Under the pieces are notes generated by a model. That model searched no databases. It had not been told where the DNA came from and was given only the letters and a program-made list of their open reading frames with translations. 64,000 nt of DNA from Pseudonocardia sp. MH-G8. Its GTDB lineage: Bacteria > Actinomycetota > Actinomycetes > Mycobacteriales > Pseudonocardiaceae. The position numbers and the translations under genes are program-made. Positions 34,209-43,737 of this stretch are shown here, piece by piece. The stretch's first letter is position 1; the number at the start of each line of letters is the position of its first letter. The stretch lies in assembly GCF_002262885.1 (NCBI RefSeq), contig NZ_NKYF01000034.1, positions 1-64,000 of the forward strand, given 5' to 3'.

Positions 34209-36991
34209 CGGCCGCCGCCCGGGGCCGGCGACCGCGTCCTGGTCCTGGCGTTCTGACCGCCGGGTTCCCGGCCGTTGTCGTGAACCGAACCGGGGTTGAG
34301 ATCGCGCGGCTGCTCGCGCTCGGGCGCGGGGGAGCTGATGGGGCCGCCTCGGCTGTGCTGGCGGGCATCGGCCCGGTCCGAACGGGCCCGGTGGGGTGGG
34401 AGGCTGCGGTGGAGCTGCCGCAGCCGGCGCAGCAGCGCGAGCGCGCGGACGGGGCCCAAATCGGGCAGGTAGGCGCGGCCGACCGCGGTGGCGATCGCGG
34501 GCAGCGCGGCCGGGTCCGGGTAGGCCAGGTACAGCGGCCGGTACTCGGGCTGGAACTTCGCCTTGAACGCCAGCAGCGAACCGAACCCGTACACCGGCTC
34601 CAGAACCCGCCCGAGCCGGTCGAGCACCCGCTGCAGCAGCTCCGATCGCTCCGATGGCTCGTCCCGACCGAGCCGGGCCAGCGGTGCGGCGGACAGGCTC
34701 AGGTACGCCGCGCCCTCCTCCTGCAACCGGAGTGCGGCGGAGGCGATGAGGAACTCCATGACCGGGCCGAAGCCGCGGTCGCGGCGGCGCATGAAATCCA
34801 GGGTCCATCCCACGACGGCGCCGTCGCCGCCGTACACCGGCAGCCAGCTGGTGATCCCGTGCACGGTGCGATCGGCGTCGACCGCGATCAAGCAGCGCAC
34901 GGCGGGATCGGCCAGCTCGTCGAGCCCACCGAGGGTGAACCCCATCTCGGGCAGGCCCTTGTCGGCGACCCAGTCCTCGGAGATGGCCCGGATCTGGTCG
35001 GTGAGCACCAGCGGCGCCCGCGAGTAGGTGATCCATTCGGCGGTGATGCCGGCCTTGCCGGCCTTGTTCAGCGCGGTGCGCACGTCCTGCCACTTGCGGC
35101 CGGTGAATGCCAGCTCGGGCAGCGGCACCATGGTCTCCTCGGCCACCTGCACCGCGCTCCACCCCAGGTCCTGAGCATGCGCCCGCGTGTCGTCGCCGAC
35201 GCTGTACAGGCACGGGGTCCAGCCGTGCTCGGCGCAGAACCGGGCGAAGCCCGCCACCGCGCGGCCGCGGGCGGCCGGGGCGCCGAACGGTTCCCCGGTG
35301 CTCAGCGCCACCGGTCCGATCACCCGGAACGCGATCGCGGCCCGGCCGCCGGGGTCGAGCCAGTAGCTGTTGCCCGGCCACATGCCCAGATACGACAGCG
35401 ACGACCCGCCGTGGCGTTGCAGCAGCGTGCGGGCACGCTCAGCGTTGTCGGGCACCCGAGGGTCGGCGCGCAGCACCCGCACCGTGGCCGTGACCGCGAC
35501 GGCCCAGAACAGCACCCCGGTCCACTCGTAGAGCACCGTCGCGGCCCAGCCGACCGGCAGGAACCCGATCTCGAGCTGCCCGAGGTAGCCCGGGGGTAGG
35601 AACCGGGTGGGCAGGTCGGCCAGCAGCTCCGGCCATCCCGGTGCCGGGGCGAACTCGCCACGGGCCAGGACGCCGCCCCCCAGGTACACCACCGACGCGG
35701 TGAGCAACGCCATCCCCACGGTGGCTGCCCAACGGTGGATCAGCCCAGTGGGCGCGGGGACCACGAACCGGCGCCGGGTCAGCGCCAACAGCGCCACGAC
35801 CAGCAGCGGCTGCACCACCGCGGCCACCAACGCCACCGGGAAGGCGGCGCCGCCCCCGTCCCCGAACGCCACGAGTCGCTCGGCCGGGACCGCCGACGTG
35901 AACACCGCCAGCGTGCCGGCCACCGCCGCGAACAGCAGGTTCAGCCCTACCGCGCCCCACCAGGCGAACCGCCGGCCGCGGCGCAATCCCTCGGCCAGCA
36001 CCAACAGCAACACCACCGGCAGCACCGTCAACACCGCCGGTCCCAGCCCGCCGAGGCGCAGCCGCGCTTGCAGATCCGCGCAGTCCTCGACGACCGCGGG
36101 CGTGGCGCACACCGCCTGCAACACGTCCGGCTCCGGCGGTGGTGTCAGCACCAGGAACCGCAGCGCCCACAATGGCCCGGTCGCGGTGCCCGACATCGCC
36201 GCCACGACCGGGCCCACCGCCGAGGCCGCCACCACCAACGCCACCAGCACCCGGGTCTCGCGCCCGGTCACCGCCAGCCTCGGGCCGCCCCGGCGGCGTC
36301 CCCGGCTCGTCCCGGCCAGGAACAGACCGATCACGGCGGGCAGGGCGAGCCCGGCCAGCCCGCCGCTCAGGCGCAGCACATCCTGCAGCGTCCCGGAGTA
36401 CAGAACCCCCATCACCAGTGCCGCCAGCACCAGCACGCGCGCCCGGCGCCGCCACAACGCACCCCAACACCGACTGGCGGCCAACACCGCGCCGACGGCG
36501 GCGGGTATCGGTCCCACCGCCACGTCGGTGGCCAGTTGCTGCGACCACCCGTCACCCGCAGCCGCCCCGGCCCTGACCAACCCGGCCGCCACGACCGCGG
36601 CGACCAGGTGCGTCGACACCAGCAGCACGCTGGTACGCCGTGCGCCGATCCGCGCCTCAACCGGGGCCACCAGAACGAGCAACACCACGCTGCTCGCCAG
36701 GTAGCTGACCAGATTGGCGCACCACAGCCCACCGGTCAGCAGCGTCCACCATCGGCCTGCGCCGAGGCTCGACACACCGACCCCGACCACGGCCTGCAGC
36801 TGCGGCGACGGGCCGTGCAGCAGGCTGCCGGTGACCGCGCCACACAGCCACAGCACCACGATCAGGCCCAGCGTCATCGGAGCCTGGCGCATCACCGCCA
36901 CCACCCGGGCGACGGTCGGTCGGACACGCGGCGCACCGGGTCCCGGGACATCAGGGCGTGGCGGGCCGGTCGCCGGGCAAGGCCTGCCCAT
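34205..36991 (-). CDS. MprF-like aminoacyl-phosphatidylglycerol synthase
   Basis: A 928-residue protein. About the first 560 residues contain many helices, beginning with a rhomboid-like bundle (GRWWTLLTGGLWCANLVSYL). The C-terminal DUF2156 domain has NSYWLDPGGRAAIAFRVIG, FTGRKWQDVRTALNKA, VGWTLDFMRR and GFGSLLAFKAKFQPEYRPLY, which are the GNAT-fold features that transfer Lys or Ala from tRNA to lipid. No lysyl-tRNA synthetase domain is fused, unlike LysX. It lowers envelope negative charge and protects from cationic peptides. The last 70 residues are disordered. Coupled to the esterase by a four-base overlap. Confidence 0.85.
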   Translation of the reverse strand: MGRPCPATGPPRPDVPGPGAPRVRPTVARVVAVMRQAPMTLGLIVVLWLCGAVTGSLLHGPSPQLQAVVGVGVSSLGAGRWWTLLTGGLWCANLVSYLASSVVLLVLVAPVEARIGARRTSVLLVSTHLVAAVVAAGLVRAGAAAGDGWSQQLATDVAVGPIPAAVGAVLAASRCWGALWRRRARVLVLAALVMGVLYSGTLQDVLRLSGGLAGLALPAVIGLFLAGTSRGRRRGGPRLAVTGRETRVLVALVVAASAVGPVVAAMSGTATGPLWALRFLVLTPPPEPDVLQAVCATPAVVEDCADLQARLRLGGLGPAVLTVLPVVLLLVLAEGLRRGRRFAWWGAVGLNLLFAAVAGTLAVFTSAVPAERLVAFGDGGGAAFPVALVAAVVQPLLVVALLALTRRRFVVPAPTGLIHRWAATVGMALLTASVVYLGGGVLARGEFAPAPGWPELLADLPTRFLPPGYLGQLEIGFLPVGWAATVLYEWTGVLFWAVAVTATVRVLRADPRVPDNAERARTLLQRHGGSSLSYLGMWPGNSYWLDPGGRAAIAFRVIGPVALSTGEPFGAPAARGRAVAGFARFCAEHGWTPCLYSVGDDTRAHAQDLGWSAVQVAEETMVPLPELAFTGRKWQDVRTALNKAGKAGITAEWITYSRAPLVLTDQIRAISEDWVADKGLPEMGFTLGGLDELADPAVRCLIAVDADRTVHGITSWLPVYGGDGAVVGWTLDFMRRRDRGFGPVMEFLIASAALRLQEEGAAYLSLSAAPLARLGRDEPSERSELLQRVLDRLGRVLEPVYGFGSLLAFKAKFQPEYRPLYLAYPDPAALPAIATAVGRAYLPDLGPVRALALLRRLRQLHRSLPPHRARSDRADARQHSRGGPISSPAPEREQPRDLNPGSVHDNGREPGGQNARTRTRSPAPGGGR

Positions 36992-37280
36992 CAGCTAGGG
37001 CCGATCGCGGTTGGGATCCCCGGCTGCCCAGCGGCCGCTACCACCGGGGGAGCGCATCGCCGCCGTGCCGTGTCGGCATCGAAGACGGTATGCACGAGCG
37101 CGATCTCCTCACAGCAGGCCATGCGACCACCCGCCCGCCAGCTGAGCGGCGCCGAGTGCATCCCGCGGAGGTGGAGTACGCCCGCTCAGGATGCGACCGC
37201 CGGCCACTGGCCGGCGCCCGGCGGTGCGCTTGGACGGGCGCCTGGTCGCTCCGAGGGCGTTCACCGCGGTGACCCACACG

Positions 37281-38552
37281 CTACCGAGGTCCTTCGACCG
37301 CGGGTGCCGAGCCACCCGACGGGCAGGGCTGTGTGATGTCGCCGGGCGACTCACCGTCCACGGGATTCGCTGTCGTGGCCACATTGCCGCAGAAGGAGCC
37401 GTGACTGGCGTCGGTTCCGATGCGCACGGGCGCGCCCGCCGATCCGGTCAGGTTGTTGTTCTCGACGGCGTTGCCGCTGTTGTCGTACTTGCCCGGGTCA
37501 TCGCTCTGAATCTTCACGTTCCACCCGGCGCTGCCGGAGATCACGTTGCCCCGCACAACGTTGTTGAAACCGCGCAGCTCGACGTTGCTGCCCTTGTTGT
37601 CCAACGGCTCAGCGTTGTTCGAACAGTCGTTGTTCTCGAACACGTTGTCGTGCGCGTTCTCCTTGACGTCGAAGCACTCGGAGCCGAAGGTGCGGATGAC
37701 GTTGCCCGTTACGACGTTGGTCGAGCTACCGTCGTTGCCGCGCATGGGCTGCTTGTCCGACTTCGGGCTGGTCCCGATGTAGACACCCTCGCCGTTGTGG
37801 TAGCGGAACGGAGCCTTCCCCTTCGGGTCCTTGGCGAACATCCCGCAGTACTGGATCACCGAGTCGGCGATCGTGTTGCCGTGCGCGTTGTTGCGCAGCC
37901 GCACACATTCCGAGCCGGCCCCGCTGAGGAACATGTTCCTGATCGTGACGCCGGTGATGTCAGTGGCGGAGTCGCCGGCCCCGATGTAGATCAGCTTGCT
38001 GTCCACCACCCTCGGCTGCACGCCGTCTTTGAACCCGGCGATCGCGGTGAGGTCGGTGGGCAGCGCGGTGCCGGACAGTTGTTGCTGCCCGTCCACCGTG
38101 AACCCCTCGAGGGTGTAGTAACTGTGGTCGATGCTGACGATGCGGCCCTGTCCGCGCAGCACCGCCTGGTAGCGCCCGGACGGATCCGTGCCCTGTTCCG
38201 GGCCCCGGATCGTGATCGGGGCGTCGGGGGAGCCCTCGCGCACCGTTGTGACCTGCTCGCGGTACTCGCCGGGTGCGAGGTTGATGACGGTGCCCGGTGT
38301 TGCGCGCTCCAGCGCGGCCTGGATCGTTTGCAGCGGCGCGGCCTGGGACCCGTCGCCGCTGTCGTTGCCCGTCGGGCCCACGTAGAGCTGCTGCAGGGCA
38401 GCCGGCGCGCGCGGCATCGGGGATGGCGCGGGGCCTGATCCGCCCGTCGTCGCGAGGATGAAGTAGGCGAGAAGGGCTGCAGCCGCGCCGATCCCGATCG
38501 CGGCGATCGTGACCGTCCGGCTGCGCGTGGTCGTCGATGACGCGTGTCTCAT
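37281..38552 (-). CDS. Exported right-handed beta-helix protein
   Basis: A 423-residue protein with one N-terminal membrane helix (TVTIAAIGIGAAAALLAYFI) and then repeated short beta-helix coils: PLQTIQAALERATPGTVIN, EGFTVDG, GVTIRNMFLSG, NVVTGNVIRTFG, NNVVRGNVISG. This is the DUF1565/NosD-like pectate-lyase fold. No catalytic residues of polysaccharide lyases are evident. The neighbour is a flippase, so action on an exported polysaccharide is plausible. ATG 38552 follows GGAAGG. Confidence 0.75.
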   Translation of the reverse strand: MRHASSTTTRSRTVTIAAIGIGAAAALLAYFILATTGGSGPAPSPMPRAPAALQQLYVGPTGNDSGDGSQAAPLQTIQAALERATPGTVINLAPGEYREQVTTVREGSPDAPITIRGPEQGTDPSGRYQAVLRGQGRIVSIDHSYYTLEGFTVDGQQQLSGTALPTDLTAIAGFKDGVQPRVVDSKLIYIGAGDSATDITGVTIRNMFLSGAGSECVRLRNNAHGNTIADSVIQYCGMFAKDPKGKAPFRYHNGEGVYIGTSPKSDKQPMRGNDGSSTNVVTGNVIRTFGSECFDVKENAHDNVFENNDCSNNAEPLDNKGSNVELRGFNNVVRGNVISGSAGWNVKIQSDDPGKYDNSGNAVENNNLTGSAGAPVRIGTDASHGSFCGNVATTANPVDGESPGDITQPCPSGGSAPAVEGPR

Positions 38553-38613
38553 CAGACCTTCCAATCCTGTGGGTAGCGGCCGTCGGGGGCGACGGGGAGC
38601 CTCGCCGTGTTGA

Positions 38614-39945
38614 TCAAGGCTTCTGGGCGGCGGGCTCTGCCGGGAACGGCAGACGACGGCGGGCCCGCACCAGTAGCACACCGGCCGCCGCGACGCTCTG
38701 CGCCCCGAGCCAGGACACGCCGGTGCCGACGACGCACAACACCGGCATGAGGAACCAGCTCCCCGCGATGACTGCCGTCGTGATCGAGGCGGGCAGCCCG
38801 AACAGGACGCGCCCGTTGCGGCGCACGCGGGCGGCCCACACGGTCGACCAGGTGATGACGTTCGGAATGGCCGACAGGGCGAGCAGCACCAGCAGCAGGG
38901 TGCCCTCGTCGGCGTAGAGCGGGCCGAACAGCGACAGCAGTGGGTATGCCAGCACCGCGATCCCGAGCACGGCCGGGACGAGCAGCACCATCGCCTTGCT
39001 GATCATGCTGCGGCGGGCCGCTTCGAGCTTGTCGGGTTCGGCGGCGACGTGGGCGACCAAGGACTGCCCCATCCCGTTGACAACCAGGTAGAGGGCGTAG
39101 GCGATCTGCCAGACCACCCCGTACACGGCCGCCGCCTCCGGGCCGAGCCGAGCCAGCACGAGCAGCGGGAGCCCGAACACCGCAGCCAGCAGGAACACGG
39201 TGCCGGCGTAGTCGGCCCGGACGAACGACGCGACGTCGGGAACGGTGACCGGCCTCGGGTCGGGGTCTGCCGGCCTCCGATGCGGGAGGACCCGCGCCAG
39301 GTAGATCGTGACGATCAAGACGATCACCGCGGTCGCGACCATCCAGGAGACCGCGATCCCGCTCGTCGTCCCGAGCGCAGCGGCCCCCGCCAGGAAGAGG
39401 ATCTTGAGGACGGAGAACACGAGGTTCTCCACCGGCACGACCGCAGCGCGCTTCAGCGCGGGCAGGACGTAGTCCTGCAGCACGAACATCGTCCAGATTG
39501 GCGTGCTCACGGCGAAGAACGCGAGCAGCGCGGACCCGCCGAACCAGGCGTGCAGCCCCGGCGCCCACCACGCGGCGCCCAGGGCGAACACCGCACCCGC
39601 CGTGGCCGCGGCGGCGACGGCGACCGCGTAGCACGCCGCCACGAGCCTCCTGGCGCGCCCGCCCGCGACGGGGACGAAGCGCAGCAGTGCATTACCCAGG
39701 TTGAGCTGCGCGGCCGCGCCCAGCAGCGACAGCGCCGACAGGACCGTGCTGTTCACGCCGACCGTGGCCGGGTCGTACAGCCGCGCGGCCAAGATCCAGA
39801 ACAGCAGTCCGAAACCGGAGGTGAGGCCCGAACTGAGCACAAGCGCCAAACCGTCGCGGTGTTGCGGCGTCCGCCAGCTGCGCAGGAACCCGGACCGCGG
39901 CGACCTGCTGGGGGGAGAGGCGGGGTGACCCTGCGAGGCGGACAT
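38614..39945 (-). CDS. Wzx-like polysaccharide flippase
   Basis: A 443-residue membrane protein with about 12-14 helices of the MOP superfamily (LALVLSSGLTSGFGLLFWIL, AARLYDPATVGVNS, LLSLFGPLYADEG). Such proteins flip lipid-linked oligosaccharides. It lies 61 bases upstream of the beta-helix gene on the same strand. No glycosyltransferases are nearby, so this is a fragment of a larger locus or a stand-alone pair. 39946-40196 has no gene. Confidence 0.85.
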   Translation of the reverse strand: MSASQGHPASPPSRSPRSGFLRSWRTPQHRDGLALVLSSGLTSGFGLLFWILAARLYDPATVGVNSTVLSALSLLGAAAQLNLGNALLRFVPVAGGRARRLVAACYAVAVAAAATAGAVFALGAAWWAPGLHAWFGGSALLAFFAVSTPIWTMFVLQDYVLPALKRAAVVPVENLVFSVLKILFLAGAAALGTTSGIAVSWMVATAVIVLIVTIYLARVLPHRRPADPDPRPVTVPDVASFVRADYAGTVFLLAAVFGLPLLVLARLGPEAAAVYGVVWQIAYALYLVVNGMGQSLVAHVAAEPDKLEAARRSMISKAMVLLVPAVLGIAVLAYPLLSLFGPLYADEGTLLLVLLALSAIPNVITWSTVWAARVRRNGRVLFGLPASITTAVIAGSWFLMPVLCVVGTGVSWLGAQSVAAAGVLLVRARRRLPFPAEPAAQKP

Positions 39946-40196
39946 GCGGTCCTTCCGGTCATCGGTTCACCCGGCGCGCCACTCGCCCCGAGAGCGTGGC
40001 CCACCGTGCAGGCCCGCCGCTGAAGAGGCGCTGAGAGCGGGGCAGGACGCTGAAGCGACGCTGAGAAGCCGACCTCATGCCCGCCCACGGCGCGTTGGCC
40101 ACGCTGTGTGAGTCAGGGCTGGGACGGCTGCGGACACCGTCGCCATGCTCGGCTCACGGGCATCGCATCGCAGCCTGTCACCGGTGTCGGCGGCGC

Positions 40197-41823
40197 CTGA
40201 AAACTGACCCCTTTGCGGCGGGTGAAAGTTGACCCCCTCCACCAGATCGTTCTCAAGATCAGGAGGGTGCTGAGCGTGGAGGATTGGGCGGAGATCCGCC
40301 GGTTGCACCGGTCGGAGGGGTTGCCGATCAAGGCGATCACCCGGGTGATGGGGTGTTCGCGCAACACGGTGCGTGCAGCGCTGGCCAGCGATGGGCCACC
40401 GAAGTATGAGCGGGCCCCGGCGGGGTCGATCGTGGATGCGGTGGAGCCGCGGATCCGGGAGCTGCTTGCGGCGTATCCGACGATGCCCGCGACGGTGATC
40501 GCGGAGCGGATCGGGGGACCCGGTCGATCCGGGTGTTACGTGACCGGGTGGCCGAGTTGCGGCCGGTGTATCTGCCGCCGGACCCGGCCTCGCGCACCAG
40601 CTATGTGGCCGGGGAGATCGCGCAGTGCGACCTGTGGTTCCCGCCGATCACCATGCCGGTCGGGTTCGGACAGACCCGCAAGCCGACCCAGCTACCGGTG
40701 CTGACCATGGTGACCGGCTATGCCCGGTGGCTTTCGGCGGTGCTGATCCCCCTCCAGGAAGGCGGAAGACCTGTTCGCCGGCTGGTGGCAGCTGCTAGAG
40801 CGCCTGGGCGCGGTGCCGCGGGTGCTGGTCTGGGACGGCGAGGGCGCGATCGGGCGGTGGCGCGGCGGGCGCAGCGAACTCACCGGCGAGTGTCAGGCGT
40901 TCCGCGGAACGCTCGGTGCGAAGGTGCTGATCTGCCGGCCGGCCGACCCGGAGGCCAAAGGTCTGATCGAACGCGCGCACGACTACCTGGAACGCTCGTT
41001 CCTGCCCGGCCGCATCTTCGGCTCGCCGGCGGAGTTCAACACCCAGCTCGGCGACTGGTTGGCGGTAGTGAACACCCGGACCCGCCGGGCGTTGGGCTGC
41101 GCCCCCAACGATCGGATCACCGCCGACCGCCAGGCGATGCTCACGTTGCCACCAGTCGCGCCGGCGACCGGGTGGCGGGCCTCGACCCGGCTGGCCCGCG
41201 ATCACTACATCCGGCTGGGCTCCAACGACTACTCGGTGCACCCGAGCGTGATCGGGCGCCGCATCGAGATCATCGCCGACCTGGCCCGGGTCCGCGCCGT
41301 CTGCGAGGGCAGGCTCGTCGCCGACCACGAGCGGATCTGGGCGGCTCACCAGACGATCTCCGACCCGGAGCACGTCGCAGCCGCGAAGGTGTTGCGCCGC
41401 CACCGGATCGGCATGTTGCGGCCCGCCCCGGAGCCGGAGGTCGAACAGCGGTGCCTGGCCGACTACGACACGGCGCTGGGTGTCACCAGCGCCGACCAGT
41501 CCGATGAGGGTGGGGTGGCGTAATGGCTCCCGCGAAGACCACCGCGACCACCGCGGCCGGGAGGGATCTGGCCGCCGAGGTGGCCTACCTGACCCGGGTG
41601 TTGAAGGCCCCCACCCTGCGCGAGTCGGTGACCCGGCTGGCCGAGCGGGCCCGCGCCGAGGGCTGGACCCACGAGGAGTTCCTGGTTGCCTGCCTGCAAC
41701 GGGAGGCCTCGGCGCGGGAGTCCCACGGCGGGGAGGGCCGGATCCGGGCCGCGAGGTTCCCGGCCCGCAAGAGCCTGGAGGAGTTCGACTTCGACCACGC
41801 CCGGGGCCTCAAACGCGACACCA
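40197..41823 (+). mobile_element. IS21-family element, truncated
   Basis: The left end has two related direct repeats, TGAAAACTGACCCC and TGAAAGTTGACCCC, typical of IS21 termini, followed by broken istA and the start of istB. The right end is missing: istB is cut at about 41823, where IS256-type sequence begins. Confidence 0.7.
40267..41523 (+). pseudogene. istA: istA transposase (IS21), two frameshifts
   Basis: Three frames join: VLSVEDWAEIRRLHRSEGLP with an HTH (AITRVMGCSRNTVRAAL); then VAELRPVYLPPDP and AGEIAQCDLWFPPI up to VLIPLQE; then AEDLFAGWWQLLERLGAVP, LVWDGEGAIGRW, ADPEAKGLIERAHDYLERSF and the C-terminal region. Frame changes lie near 40520 and 40760. The integrase core residues remain but the gene cannot make one protein. 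Confidence 0.85.
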
Positions 41824-42308
41824 TCGACCAGATCGTGCGCGACGGCGTTCGGCGGATGCTGGCCGAGGCCCTGCAGGCCGAGGTCGAGGCCTACATCGCC
41901 CAGTTCAGCGCCGAACGCGACGAGAACGGCCGGCGACTGGTGGTGCGCAACGGCTCCCACCAGCCACGCGAGGTCCTCACCAGCGCTGGCGCGGTCGGGG
42001 TGACCGCACCACGGGTCAACGACCGCCGCGTCGACCCCGACACCGGCGAACGGCGGCGGTTCTCCTCGGCGATCCTGCCACCCTGGTGCCGCAAGACCCC
42101 GAAGGTCACCGAGGTGCTGCCGCTGCTCTACCTGCACGGCCTGTCCTCGGGCGACTTCGTGCCCGCCCTCGGGCAGTTCCTCGGGTCCACGGCCGGGCTG
42201 TCCGCGCCGGTGATCACGAAGCTGACCGAGACCTGAGAGGCCGAGCAACGCAGTTTCGCCGCCCGCGACCTGTCCGGGGTGGACTACGTCTACCTGTGGG
42301 CCGACGGG
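41523..42308 (+). pseudogene. Chimera of istB N-terminus and IS256 transposase
   Basis: ATG overlaps the istA end. The first 100 codons are IstB (DLAAEVAYLTRVLKAPTLRE, GRIRAARFPARKSLEEFDFD), stopping just before the ATPase core. At DHARGLKRD the sequence switches, in frame, to a Mutator/IS256 transposase (VRRMLAEALQAEVEAYIAQF, RKTPKVTEVLPLLYLHGLSS). At 42234 a TGA replaces the conserved Trp (ETW), after which homology continues (EAEQRSFAARDLSGVDYVYL) until about 42308. Two mobile elements were thus joined and then inactivated. Confidence 0.8.
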
Positions 42309-43026
42309 ATCGTGCGCCACGAGGCGCTGCATGACCGGGTGGGGGTGAGAGACCTCCACCGCCGGGCTGTCGTGGCAGCCGGGTGAAGCTGAGGCGAGGC
42401 CGGGAGCCGGCTGCCGCTCGTGGTCGGCGCCATCATCACGTTCGTCGCCGCGGTCGGATTCGACGTGCTGGCGGGTGAACACCCGACGCACACCCTCGGG
42501 CTTGCGCTGGTGGCCCTGGCGGTGGCCAGCATGCGCGTGCGGTAAAGTGGTCGGCGCGATGGTCTCCTTTCGGTCGTGTCGGGTGCCGTGGTGGCCCAGC
42601 CCGCTCTGCATGCAACGGCGAAGCTCGACCTGACGGCAACACACCACACGTCAGGCGGCCTCCCGCACGTGGTCGTAGCCGACGGTCCGGGTACCGGGAT
42701 GCAGCTCGCGGTGTCGTCGGCCGTCGTCGTTGCTGTCGCGATGAGTGGGCGCATCGCCCGGCTGCTGCTGACCGCGCTGCGCCGGCCGGTGCAGCTGCTG
42801 GTCTCCCGACCAGCGCGACCCGTCCCCGTCCGTGCTACGGCTCGCCTGTGCGCCCGCCGTTGCGGGTCGATGTTGCGCTGGTGCGGCTGGAGCATCCAGG
42901 CGGCGAGACGTGGGGTGTCCACGGAAACGTCGATCCGCCATTCTGTCCCATGGCGACGGCCGCAGCTGGAGGTGGCCGAGCCGGACTGCGCCCGGCACCT
43001 GGGGATCCGTGGTGTTCGCGGCGGAA
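42309..43026. other. No confident gene; one possible 41-residue membrane peptide
   Basis: Between the transposase debris and the rhodanese remnant no conserved frame is recognised. A GTG at 42420 opens a 41-codon plus-strand frame (VVGAIITFVAAVGFDVLAGE... ending MRVR) that is strongly hydrophobic, but it lacks a well-placed ribosome site. It may be the end of a lost membrane protein. Confidence 0.35.
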
Positions 43027-43312
43027 ATGGATCTGCTCGACGTGCGTCAACCCGACGAATGGCACGCCGGGCACGTCGGACGCGCGCTGGGTCACTTGCG
43101 CCGACCTCCCGGATCGGGTCGACGAGGTGCTCGCCGAGCGACCGGTCGCCGTCACCTGCGGCAGCGGGTACCGCTCCTCCGTCGCGGCCAGCCTGCTCGC
43201 CCATCGCGGTCAACACGACGTCGTGAACGTCACCGGCGGTATGACTGCCCGGAGCAACGTGGGCTATCCGGTCGAGCACCGGCGGGCCGGGGTGCACGGG
43301 CCGGCAGGTTGA
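43027..43312 (+). pseudogene. C-terminal rhodanese domain remnant of an MBL-rhodanese gene
   Basis: MDLLDVRQPDEWHAGHV in one frame and LPDRVDEVLAERPVAVTCGS...VVNVTGGMTARSNVGYPVE in another reproduce, almost word for word, the last domain of the protein at 11926 (LLDVRQPDEWHTRHV, VAGGMTAWNNARYPVE). A frame change near 43085 and loss of the upstream domains show decay of a duplicate. Confidence 0.8.
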
Positions 43313-43325
43313 CGATGAACAGCGG

Positions 43326-43721
43326 TCAAGCGGGGTGTACTCGTGCGGCGCGCCGCAGGGCGTACACCGCGAGCCGCACGACCAGCGCGTCGAGTAGGAA
43401 GGCGATGAACGGCCACGGGTTGTTCCAGGTCGGAAGAACGTCGCCGAATCCGGGCACACCTGCCACCATCGGTACGAGGAAGCTGGCCACACCTAGTGAA
43501 CCGGTCACCGCAGCTGCCAGCAGTGTCCCTGGCCGCTTGGCGATCACCAGCGCCACGACGCCGACGGCGGCCGCCGCGGCGAGCACGGCCGAGACCGTTG
43601 CACCCACGATCCCCGCGCGGGAGGCGTCGAGCGCGACCCACAGGTGCGCGGCACCGGCAGCAGACCACACCGCGGCCGCCGCTTCACGGCTGCCGTGTGA
43701 GAACTGGGCGTCCTTGGGCAC
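43326..43721 (-). CDS. Hypothetical four-helix membrane protein
   Basis: A 131-residue protein with four hydrophobic segments (WSAAGAAHLWVALDA, TVSAVLAAAAAVGVVALVIA, LLAAAVTGSLGVASFLVPMV, FIAFLLDALVVRLAVYAL). No family recognised. It lies 16 bases downstream of the L,D-transpeptidase gene on the same strand and may be cotranscribed with it. Confidence 0.55.
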   Translation of the reverse strand: MPKDAQFSHGSREAAAAVWSAAGAAHLWVALDASRAGIVGATVSAVLAAAAAVGVVALVIAKRPGTLLAAAVTGSLGVASFLVPMVAGVPGFGDVLPTWNNPWPFIAFLLDALVVRLAVYALRRAARVHPA

Positions 43722-43737
43722 AGTGCTCCTAGCCCCG

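Noticed and set aside
37191..38438. 415-codon plus-strand frame opposite the beta-helix gene
   Set aside because: Val/Arg-rich antisense product without signal, motif or ribosome site; the minus-strand gene has a signal anchor and repeats.
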